A stretch of DNA of 21,816 bases from HXMU1420-2 sp040830545 (lineage in GTDB: Bacteria > Pseudomonadota > Alphaproteobacteria > Rhodobacterales > Rhodobacteraceae), in assembly GCA_040830545.1 (NCBI GenBank), contig JBFOMB010000014.1:1-21816 (forward strand). The letters are read 5' to 3'. This document shows, one piece after another, positions 15,079 to 21,816 of this stretch (its first letter is position 1; each line of letters starts with the position of its first letter). The notes below the pieces were generated by a model. The model was given only the letters and a program-made list of their open reading frames with translations, was not told the origin of the DNA and did no database searches. The translations under genes and the position numbers were made by a program.

Positions 15079-16011
15079 ATGACCCTGAATATTCTGTTTG
15101 CTGACCGTCCCGAACGCTGGGCGGAATACGAAGCCCCGTTGAGCGTCGCGCTGAGCGATGCGGGTTTGAAATTTGATCTCAGAACAGATTTTGCGCCTGA
15201 AGAGGTCGACTACATCGTTTTTGCTCCAAACGGGCCGGTGTCAGATTTTTCACCTTACACCCGTCTAAAAGCGGTCTTATCGCTGTGGGCTGGGGTGGAA
15301 ACGGTGGTCGGAAATCGAACCCTCACGGTTCCACTGACGCGTATGGTCGATTTCGGTCTAAGGCAGGGCATGATCGAATGGGTCACGGGCCATGTGCTGC
15401 GCCATCATCTGGGGATGGACGTACATATCACGGCTGCGCCCGGCGAATGGGTGCCTGTCGCGCCGCCCCTCGCACGAGACCGGCGGGTGACAATACTGGG
15501 AATGGGCGCATTGGGTGTGGCGTGTGGCACGGCATTGGCCGGCTTGGGCTTCCCCGTTGCGGGGTGGAGCCGGACAGCAAAGGAAGTCCCGGGGATCGAG
15601 ACGTTTCATGGCAAGGATGGATTGAGCGCGGCTCTGTCACGATCCGACATTTTGGTTCTGCTGTTGCCGAACACACCGCAGACAGAAAACACACTGAATG
15701 CGAGCACACTGGCGATGCTTCCCAGAGGCGCAGTAATCGTTAATCCGGGCCGCGGCACCTTGATCGACGATGACGCGCTGTTGGCGGCTTTGGACAGCGG
15801 CCAGGTCGGACATGCGACATTGGATGTTTTTCGCGTTGAACCCTTGCCCGCTTCTCATCCCTTCTGGGCGCATCCAAAGGTAACAGTCACACCGCACATC
15901 GCGTCCGAAACGCGCGCAGACAGTTCCAGTGAAGTGATCGCCGAGAACATCCGTCGCAATGAAACGGGCGAGACTATGCTGCATCTGGTGGACAGGGATC
16001 GCGGTTACTAG
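15079..16011 (+). CDS. ghrA: Glyoxylate/hydroxypyruvate reductase A-type dehydrogenase
   Basis: A D-isomer-specific 2-hydroxyacid dehydrogenase of the GhrA type, reducing glyoxylate or hydroxypyruvate (or related 2-oxoacids) with NAD(P)H in the cytosol. The 310 residues match the family. Seen: the Rossmann loop GMGALG (141-146), the WSRT segment that in GhrA follows the nucleotide site, and the catalytic triad Arg225 (NPGRG), Glu254 (VEPLP) and His273 (TPHIA). The C-terminus VDRDRGY closely resembles E. coli GhrA. It starts six bases after the rodA stop, and its GAGG ribosome site (15071-15074) overlaps that stop, so it is probably the last gene of the elongasome transcript. Why a central-metabolism reductase is placed there is not clear. 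Substrate specificity is inferred. Confidence 0.88.
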   Translation: MTLNILFADRPERWAEYEAPLSVALSDAGLKFDLRTDFAPEEVDYIVFAPNGPVSDFSPYTRLKAVLSLWAGVETVVGNRTLTVPLTRMVDFGLRQGMIEWVTGHVLRHHLGMDVHITAAPGEWVPVAPPLARDRRVTILGMGALGVACGTALAGLGFPVAGWSRTAKEVPGIETFHGKDGLSAALSRSDILVLLLPNTPQTENTLNASTLAMLPRGAVIVNPGRGTLIDDDALLAALDSGQVGHATLDVFRVEPLPASHPFWAHPKVTVTPHIASETRADSSSEVIAENIRRNETGETMLHLVDRDRGY

Positions 16012-16131
16012 CTGGCTCGCCCTGTGGCGCGCTTGCCCAGCACCAAATCCGACGAGCGTCCGTCATCCTTCATCTTTCTGTCACTCAACAATGCCGATCA
16101 TCAGCCATTTATTGAACACGCATTCGCATGA

Positions 16132-16186
16132 TTGACGCACCTCAATTTGATGAGTTACTCTGAGGCATCTGCTGTTTCTCGGAGGA
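16132..16186 (+). promoter_or_regulatory. Candidate xylBA promoter and ribosome site
   Basis: The 182 bases between ghrA and xylB hold a good -35 box TTGACG (16132-16137) and, 18 bases on, a weak -10 TACTCT (16156-16161). Between them is an inverted repeat CTCA/TGAG (16141-16144 with 16151-16154) that might be an operator half. A strong Shine-Dalgarno GGAGGA (16181-16186) stands seven bases before the xylB ATG. No xylose regulator gene is adjacent. Confidence 0.45.
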
Positions 16187-16193
16187 ATGCGTC

Positions 16194-17645
16194 ATGTTTC
16201 TGGGCCTTGACCTCGGCACGTCCGGGCTGCGCGGGCTGCTGATCGACGCCGAAGGCCGCGCGCTGGACAGTGCAGAGGCCAGCTATTCCGTCGCACATCC
16301 GCATCCGGGGTGGAGCGAACAGGACCCGGCCGATTGGATCAGTGCGTGTCGGGACGTGATAGCAGCGCTGTCAGCGAAGCATGTGGGGGGACTGCGCGAC
16401 CTGCAAGGGATTGGCCTGTCCGGTCACATGCATGGGGCTACGTTGCTGGACGAAAACGGAGCTGTACTGCGCCCCTGCATGCTGTGGAACGACACCCGCA
16501 GCCATGCGCAGGCACAGGTGATGGACGCACAACCGGCGTTTCGGTCTGTCACCGGGAATATCGTCTTTCCAGGCTTCACCGCGCCCAAGGTGCAATGGGT
16601 TGCTGAAAATGAACCTGACATCTTCTCCCAGATCGCGCGTATCCTCTTGCCAAAGGACTATTTGGCCCATTGGCTGGCCGGCGCGCACACCTCGGACATG
16701 TCCGACAGCGCGGGCACGGCGTGGATGGATACGGGTGCACGGGCATGGTCCACGGAATTGCTGGACGCCAGCGGATTGAACGAAACGCAAATGCCGACAT
16801 TGTGCGAAGGCAGCGACGTGGCTGGTGTCCTGCGCGCCGATCTTGCCGCCGAGCTGGGCTTGCCCGCAGGCATTCCTGTGGCCGCCGGTGGGGGCGACAA
16901 CGCTGCGGCAGCCTGTGGTATCGGCGCTTTGAACGAAGGCGACGGGTTCGTGTCTTTGGGCACATCTGGTGTGCTGCTGGCCGCACGCGATGGATTTTCC
17001 CCGGACGCCGGGACGGCTGTGCACACATTCTGTCATGCGATCCCTGATACATGGTATCAGATGGGCGTCATTCTGGCGGCCACGGACAGCCTGAACTGGC
17101 TAGCCAGTGTGCTGGACAGCGATGCGGCTGGACTGACGGCGCAACTGGGTGAACGTATCGGCACGCCGAGCAACGTCCAGTTCCTGCCCTATCTCTCTGG
17201 CGAACGCACACCCCACAATGACAGCGCCATCCGTGGCGCCTTTGTCGGCTTGGACATCGCCACAACACGCGCGGATTTGACCCGTGCGGTTCTGGAAGGC
17301 GTCAGCTTTGCCCTGCGCGACAGTCTGGAGGCGTTGCGGGCCACCGGGGCCGACCTGCAAAGCGTCATTGCCATCGGCGGCGGGGCGCAGTCTCGATATT
17401 GGGTGGAACTGGTCGCAACGGTTCTGAACCTGCCCGTCGACCTGCCCGAGCAAGGCGAATTCGGTGCTGCTATGGGAGCCGCCCGGTTGGCCCTGTGTGC
17501 AGCGACCGGGGCCAATCCGCGTGACGTCATGACCAAGCCCGCGATCGCCGAGACCATAGTCCCCAACCCAGACCTGCGCGCGGCATACAATGATGCCTAT
17601 GCCAACTACCGTGCCCTTTACCCTGCTCTGAAAGGCCTGACATGA
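16194..17645 (+). CDS. xylB: Xylulokinase
   Basis: FGGY-family kinase that phosphorylates D-xylulose to xylulose 5-phosphate, feeding the pentose phosphate pathway. The 483 residues match XylB length. Seen: the N-terminal phosphate motif GLDLGTSGLRGLLID with Asp6, the sugar-binding GLSGHMHG (74-81), LWNDTR at 98-103, catalytic Asp235 in GGGDNAAAACGIG, the ATP-side GFVSLGTSGV, and the C-terminal FGGY signature AIGGGAQSRYW. Its stop overlaps the xylA start by four bases (ATGA), so the pair is co-translated. Its kinase order (xylB before xylA) and direct xylA overlap make the substrate assignment stronger than for a lone FGGY kinase. Confidence 0.96.
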   Translation: MFLGLDLGTSGLRGLLIDAEGRALDSAEASYSVAHPHPGWSEQDPADWISACRDVIAALSAKHVGGLRDLQGIGLSGHMHGATLLDENGAVLRPCMLWNDTRSHAQAQVMDAQPAFRSVTGNIVFPGFTAPKVQWVAENEPDIFSQIARILLPKDYLAHWLAGAHTSDMSDSAGTAWMDTGARAWSTELLDASGLNETQMPTLCEGSDVAGVLRADLAAELGLPAGIPVAAGGGDNAAAACGIGALNEGDGFVSLGTSGVLLAARDGFSPDAGTAVHTFCHAIPDTWYQMGVILAATDSLNWLASVLDSDAAGLTAQLGERIGTPSNVQFLPYLSGERTPHNDSAIRGAFVGLDIATTRADLTRAVLEGVSFALRDSLEALRATGADLQSVIAIGGGAQSRYWVELVATVLNLPVDLPEQGEFGAAMGAARLALCAATGANPRDVMTKPAIAETIVPNPDLRAAYNDAYANYRALYPALKGLT

Positions 17646-18949
17646 CCGACAGCTTCTTCGCCGGACTCGCCCCGCTCGCCTATGAAGGCCTCGACAGCAC
17701 GAACCCGCTGGCCTTCCGCCATTACAATCCAGACGAAGAGATCATGGGCAAGCGGATGGAAGATCACCTGCGCTTTGCCGTGGCCTATTGGCATTCCTTC
17801 GCGTGGGAGGGGGGCGATCCGTTCGGCGGGCCGACCTTCCTGCGGCCCTGGCAATCGGGCATGGATATGGATCACGCGCGGGAAAAGGCTGATGCCGCGT
17901 TTGATCTGTTTGCAATTCTGGGTCAGCCGTATTTCTGCTGGCACGATGCGGATGTCCGGCCCGAGGGTGATACGTTCGCTGAAAGTCTGCGCAATTTCGA
18001 AGAGATCATCGACTATATCGGCGCGAAGATGGAAACGACCGGCACGCGCCTGCTGTGGGGCACGGCCAATATGTTCTCGCACCGCCGGTTCATGGCAGGC
18101 GCGTCAACAAACCCGGACCCGGACGTGTTTGCCTGGTCGGCGGCGACGGTCAAAACCTGCATGGACGCGACACACAAGCTGGGCGGGCAGAACTATGTCC
18201 TGTGGGGCGGGCGTGAGGGTTATGAAACCCTGCTAAACACCGACCTGGGCCGCGAGTTGGACCATATGGGCCGATTCCTGAACATGGTGGTCGACTACAA
18301 ACACAAGATCGGGTTCGAAGGCACGATTTTGGTGGAGCCGAAGCCGCAGGAACCATCCAAGCATCAATACGATTTCGATGTTGCCACCTGCATCGGATTC
18401 CTGCGCAAGTATGGGTTGGAGAACGAGGTCAAGCTGAACATCGAACAGGGTCACGCGATCCTGGCCGGGCATTCTTTTGAACATGAACTGGCTGTTGCTG
18501 CGGCGGACGGGATGCTGGGGTCGATCGACATGAATCGGAACGACTATCAATCCGGTTGGGACACGGATCAGTTTCCAAACAACGTGCCGGAGGTGGCTCT
18601 GACCTACTACCAGATCCTGAAAATGGGCGGGTTCACCACGGGCGGCACCAATTTCGACGCGAAACTTCGGCGGCAATCACTGGACGCCGAGGATCTGGTC
18701 GCCGCACACGCGGGCGCGATGGACATCTGTGCGCGCGGCTTCAAGGCCGCGGCCGCCATGCTGGAAGACGGCGGGTTGGAGGATGCTCTGACCGACCGTT
18801 ATGCCGGGTGGGACTCGGCAGAAGCGCAGGACATGCTGGACAGTGACCTCGACGCGATTTTCGCACGGGTGCACGCGGGTGACGTTGATCCCCAGCCCCG
18901 GTCGGGAAAGCAGGAAATGCTGGAAAATTATGTGAACCGGTTCGTCTGA
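17642..18949 (+). CDS. xylA: Xylose isomerase
   Basis: Converts D-xylose to D-xylulose, the first step of the isomerase pathway, in the cytosol. The 435 residues are the class II (long) form. Active-site residues align by number with E. coli XylA: His101 and Asp104 (WHDADVRPEG), Glu232 and Lys234 (VEPKPQEPSKHQYDFD), Glu268 and His271 (NIEQGHAILAGHSFEHE), Asp296 (GSIDMNRND), and Asp307 and Asp309 (WDTDQFP). All metal ligands are intact. It follows xylB by a four-base overlap. No xylose transporter or XylR gene lies in the window, so uptake must be encoded elsewhere. The gene converges with the ABC-type gene on the other strand. Confidence 0.98.
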   Translation: MTDSFFAGLAPLAYEGLDSTNPLAFRHYNPDEEIMGKRMEDHLRFAVAYWHSFAWEGGDPFGGPTFLRPWQSGMDMDHAREKADAAFDLFAILGQPYFCWHDADVRPEGDTFAESLRNFEEIIDYIGAKMETTGTRLLWGTANMFSHRRFMAGASTNPDPDVFAWSAATVKTCMDATHKLGGQNYVLWGGREGYETLLNTDLGRELDHMGRFLNMVVDYKHKIGFEGTILVEPKPQEPSKHQYDFDVATCIGFLRKYGLENEVKLNIEQGHAILAGHSFEHELAVAAADGMLGSIDMNRNDYQSGWDTDQFPNNVPEVALTYYQILKMGGFTTGGTNFDAKLRRQSLDAEDLVAAHAGAMDICARGFKAAAAMLEDGGLEDALTDRYAGWDSAEAQDMLDSDLDAIFARVHAGDVDPQPRSGKQEMLENYVNRFV

Positions 18950-19050
18950 AACGGCCAATGGCCTTTCGAAAAGCCGTGGAAACGCGATTTCAAATCGCGA
19001 GGGAAGCGCGTTCAAACGCGCTTCCCCAAGCCGTTTCGAAACGGCTTGGG
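18950..19050 (-). repeat. Mosaic palindromic repeat, copy B (between converging genes)
   Basis: Almost the whole 105-base gap between xylA and the convergent ABC-type gene is made of palindromes. In plus-strand order: an imperfect GGCCTTTCGAAAAGCC (18960-18975), CGCGATTT-C-AAATCGCG (18983-18999), GGGAAGCGCGTT/AACGCGCTTCCC (19001-19012 with 19015-19026), and CCCAAGCCGTTTC/GAAACGGCTTGGG (19025-19050, perfect 13-bp arms). Read on the minus strand, three of these modules appear in the same order as in copy A at 2019-2085. It begins five bases after the minus-strand gene stop, as copy A follows the MOSC gene. It is well placed to act as a bidirectional transcription end or RNA stabiliser. Confidence 0.85.
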
Positions 19051-19054
19051 ACCA

Positions 19055-21816
19055 TCAGTTTGATACGTAACCAGCCACAACCTGCAACAGTTTGAAGGCC
19101 GTCGCAGCGTCGTTTTCGACCACTGCCAGAAATTCCTCAGCCCCAATGCGCAGACACTCCAGTTCCCCTGTCGCCGTCATGGTCAGCGCGCGTGGTTCGT
19201 TCTTGATCAGGCCAAGTTCGCCCACGAGCGTCCCCGGCCCCACTGTCGCAATCACCACGTCCTCTTCTTCCGGCTTGGGCAGGGTAAGTACCGCCTCACC
19301 CTGAAGGATCATGTAAGCGCCGTCCTTGGGTTCGTCGCCTTTGGTGAACACGACTTCCCCCTCGTGCGCGGTGTACCAGCGCGCGCCAAACGCCAGCAGC
19401 CGCAACTGACGACGGTTGAGCTTCGAGAACATGTCGGTCTGTTCCAGCGCCCGAACCTTGCGCGCAAGGTCTGCGCCGGCTGCGCTGTCAGATTCTTGCT
19501 CTACATGCGCCTCATCGCTAACGATCCGGCCCTGTTTCAGTTCAAAGGTGACGTCGAAGACCTCTTCGTCGTCAAAGCTATCCTGAAGGTAGATGATCGT
19601 CGAATCTGGTAACAGCTCGCGCAGGTTCTTCTGCACGGTCACCCGCGTTTCCGCGTCATAGCTGGCCAATGCCTGATCCAGGATAAGGATATCCGGCCGC
19701 TTGATCGTCGCACGGGTAAAGGACAACGGTTCAGCAAAGATCGCAGGCAGGTTGGCACCACTCAACGCAATCGGCACATCATAAATCAGTTCGATCACCA
19801 GATGCTGAGCGCCGTTCTCGACGAGAATATCACCGATCAGTTTGCGCAGTTCATCCGCACGCCCGCCTGCATCGCCAGAAATTTTCCCGAACAATGCGTT
19901 TTCCATCACCGTCAGACCGGGTGAGAATGTCCCGATGTCCAAGGGTTCGAACAGCGATCCCAATACGGACAACAACTCTGCCGAGTGGCTTTCACGCAGT
20001 TCGATGATCCGCGCCTTCATTTCATCCGTGAAGGCTGGCCCGATTTCTTCGGCCGAAATCCGGGACGGGATGGTCAGCAGCGTTGCGATTTCTTCGGGTT
20101 CCAGACCTTCGGTCCCTTTTTCGCGGGTCTTTTCAACCAGTTCCACCGCTGCTTCGAACAAGGCGGGTTCCAGACCCAGATTGCGGAATAACGGGTGATC
20201 CGTGCCATCCAATCCAAAAATCTGCCGCAACAGATCGACCACATCGCGGGACAGCCCGACCAGATCATCGTCCAGCCGAAGGTCGCGCAGTTTTTCCATG
20301 AACTCGGTCTGGCCCAACAGAACCTCGGGCGTGATCGGTTCACGCGGCGTGGCAAACAACAGGTTTTCACCCACTGGAACCGCGGGGTTATAATCTTCAG
20401 GCAGGAAGAAATACGCCGTTTTGCGCAAGTCCGCTTCCAGAACCGCCTGCTGAATTTGTGGTCGCAGATCCACCAGCTTCTGCGCGAGTATTGGGTGATC
20501 CTCTACCCGGAATTTCTGTTCCAGACCGCGCCGGAACAGCGCACTGCCCGACCCCATGCCGTCGACCAGTTTCAACCACCAATCTCGCAGTTCGGCCTCG
20601 GTGCTGAAACCGGCAATGCCCGGGTCGATCCAATTGGTGTCATACGGGTCAGGGCTGTTCCCGGCGCGCTGCGCTTCGTTATATGCCTTCTTGTCTTCCG
20701 CCTCGCCCAATGGACGGAACCGCAAGGGCATTACCACATTGTCACCGAAGGACCCCTGGAACAGTTGCGGGCGTGATGTCGCCCGTCCGATGCGCGCCGC
20801 CACAACAGAATGATGCAGTGTTTTCAGGTCATACTGCCCGACTGTGACCGACCCGGAGGACGGCACCACTTCACGCGTTATCAATTCGGTAAAGGCGCGG
20901 CGGTCCTCTTCGCTGGGCGCGGCAATCCCGATGATCTTTCCAGCAGGAAGGGTTGCGTTCAGGTCGCTCAGCACCGGGTTGCCGTCCAGATCACGCACGT
21001 TCGCCTTGTCCAGCACAATGTCGCCGGTCAGATGCGGTGTTTCTTCGGGTTCGCCATCAAACAGGTCGTCATCCATCATGCCCACCGGTGCAAACCGTTC
21101 GGTGATGATTTCCCACCGCACGGACATATCCTGGGTCTGGTTGTAATAGGTTAGCAGTTCCTTCCACGGCGAAGAAAGGTCCTTGTACGCCGCCAAAGCG
21201 GCGACCAGCGCCCCCAGCGAGACGGAGCCCTGCAACACAAGCAATCCGCCGATCAGATAGAAGAAGAACGGCGTCAGTTGCCCGATGAAGTTGTTGATGA
21301 ACTTCATGAAGAATTTCTTCTGGTAGATGTCGAAGCGGATTTCGAACAGCGTTCCCAACTGGTGTGAAATCATCGACATCCGGTAGCGCCAGCCGCCGTT
21401 CAGACGCAGCGCGCTGGCCCCCGCAGCGCTTTCGCCGATGGCCCCGGCCAACACGCGCACCCGCTTAATCCGTTCCTTGTTCAGCAGGTTGATGCGGCGT
21501 TGCAGTTTCGGAATCAGCCAGCCCTGAACCGGGATCAGGGCAACGGCGGCCAAGCCGAACCAGAAGCTTTGCACAAAAAGGAAAGACAGAATCGTGATCA
21601 TCTGCCCGGCTTGCAACACCGGTTGACTGATCGCGTCCCCCATCAACCCGCCCATCGGTTCGCTTTCAGCCGTGACCATGGACACAAGTTCGCCCTGGCT
21701 GACACGTTCGAAATAGGGCTGGGGGAAACGCAGAATGCGGGAAATCAGTGTAAACCGGAACCGGCGCAACATCCGTTCGCTCAACACGCCTTTCATCGTG
21801 TTGATGCGCATTTTCA
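19055..21816 (-). CDS. ABC exporter-like protein with degenerate ATPase domain and C-terminal cyclic-nucleotide-binding domain (5' end missing)
   Basis: The frame is open to the window edge; an ATG at 21811 lies inside the first cytoplasmic loop of the exporter fold, so the true start is beyond the window. Residue numbers count from that ATG. Residues 1-230 are an ABC transmembrane domain with membrane segments near 65-100 and 175-205. A nucleotide-binding domain begins near 262, but its motifs are degraded. Walker A is replaced by GIAAPSEEDR (295-304, no Lys). The Q-loop Gln349 (SRPQLFQGSF) remains. The signature reads LSGAN (683-687). Walker B ends LDQA, with the catalytic Glu replaced by Gln713. 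The switch His is replaced (YLQDS, 741-745). About 270 residues are inserted between Q-loop and signature. Residues 792-918 form a cyclic-nucleotide-binding domain with the phosphate cassette GELGLIKNEPRA (864-875). Probably membrane-bound and not an ordinary transporter. Confidence 0.88.
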   Translation of the reverse strand, partial: KMRINTMKGVLSERMLRRFRFTLISRILRFPQPYFERVSQGELVSMVTAESEPMGGLMGDAISQPVLQAGQMITILSFLFVQSFWFGLAAVALIPVQGWLIPKLQRRINLLNKERIKRVRVLAGAIGESAAGASALRLNGGWRYRMSMISHQLGTLFEIRFDIYQKKFFMKFINNFIGQLTPFFFYLIGGLLVLQGSVSLGALVAALAAYKDLSSPWKELLTYYNQTQDMSVRWEIITERFAPVGMMDDDLFDGEPEETPHLTGDIVLDKANVRDLDGNPVLSDLNATLPAGKIIGIAAPSEEDRRAFTELITREVVPSSGSVTVGQYDLKTLHHSVVAARIGRATSRPQLFQGSFGDNVVMPLRFRPLGEAEDKKAYNEAQRAGNSPDPYDTNWIDPGIAGFSTEAELRDWWLKLVDGMGSGSALFRRGLEQKFRVEDHPILAQKLVDLRPQIQQAVLEADLRKTAYFFLPEDYNPAVPVGENLLFATPREPITPEVLLGQTEFMEKLRDLRLDDDLVGLSRDVVDLLRQIFGLDGTDHPLFRNLGLEPALFEAAVELVEKTREKGTEGLEPEEIATLLTIPSRISAEEIGPAFTDEMKARIIELRESHSAELLSVLGSLFEPLDIGTFSPGLTVMENALFGKISGDAGGRADELRKLIGDILVENGAQHLVIELIYDVPIALSGANLPAIFAEPLSFTRATIKRPDILILDQALASYDAETRVTVQKNLRELLPDSTIIYLQDSFDDEEVFDVTFELKQGRIVSDEAHVEQESDSAAGADLARKVRALEQTDMFSKLNRRQLRLLAFGARWYTAHEGEVVFTKGDEPKDGAYMILQGEAVLTLPKPEEEDVVIATVGPGTLVGELGLIKNEPRALTMTATGELECLRIGAEEFLAVVENDAATAFKLLQVVAGYVSN

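Noticed and set aside
18950..19050. CRISPR array, because of repeated short elements
   Set aside because: The units are different palindromes placed back to back with no constant repeat and no regular spacers, and no cas genes are present.
19055..21811. ABC-type gene as a pseudogene
   Set aside because: The catalytic motifs are lost, but the frame is open for over 900 codons, the domain order is preserved and the C-terminal cNMP domain keeps its key residues. A maintained, repurposed protein is more likely.

Overview
The window is gene-dense, GC-rich chromosomal DNA with protein families, gene order and signals typical of an alphaproteobacterium. The best guess is the Roseobacter group of Rhodobacteraceae. 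This rests on the proteins and organisation (formate-THF ligase plus FolD, mreBCD-mrdA-rodA followed by a GhrA-type reductase, a solitary LytTR protein, a leaderless-looking leucine leader peptide). No rRNA or other taxonomic marker is present, so the placement is an inference. No tRNA, rRNA, insertion sequence, CRISPR array or prophage is visible, and no stretch over 300 bases lacks a gene.

Layout. 1-1997: 3' part of ftsH (membrane AAA+ protease), overlapping by one base a MOSC-domain protein. 1998-2262: a non-coding gap full of inverted repeats, including a copy of a mosaic palindromic repeat. 2263-5418: a one-carbon/folate group, fhs (formate-THF ligase), a small exported protein of unknown function, and folD, closed by a clear intrinsic terminator. 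5633-6457: a membrane-anchored LytTR DNA-binding protein behind an AT-rich promoter-like region. 6522-8260: leuA (2-isopropylmalate synthase), preceded by a 27-residue leucine-rich leader peptide and alternative RNA stems, then a terminator-like hairpin. 8375-9214: an orphan periplasmic amino-acid-type binding protein. 9369-16011: the cell-elongation (rod) operon mreB-mreC-mreD-mrdA-rodA with a ghrA-like hydroxypyruvate/glyoxylate reductase as last gene. 16194-18949: xylB-xylA, overlapping by four bases. 18950-19054: a dense array of perfect palindromes between converging genes. 19055-21816 (minus strand, start beyond the window): an ABC-exporter-like protein whose nucleotide-binding domain has lost nearly all catalytic residues, carries a large insertion, and ends in a cyclic-nucleotide-binding domain.

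How the genes fit together. Fhs loads formate onto THF and FolD interconverts the product with methylene-THF. MreB, MreC, MreD, PBP2 and RodA form the elongasome that inserts lateral peptidoglycan. XylA and XylB convert D-xylose to xylulose 5-phosphate. The most unusual items are the degenerate ABC/cNMP fusion protein, the putative leaderless leuL attenuator without a U-tract, and the dispersed palindromic repeat shared by two distant intergenic regions in the same orientation relative to an upstream gene.
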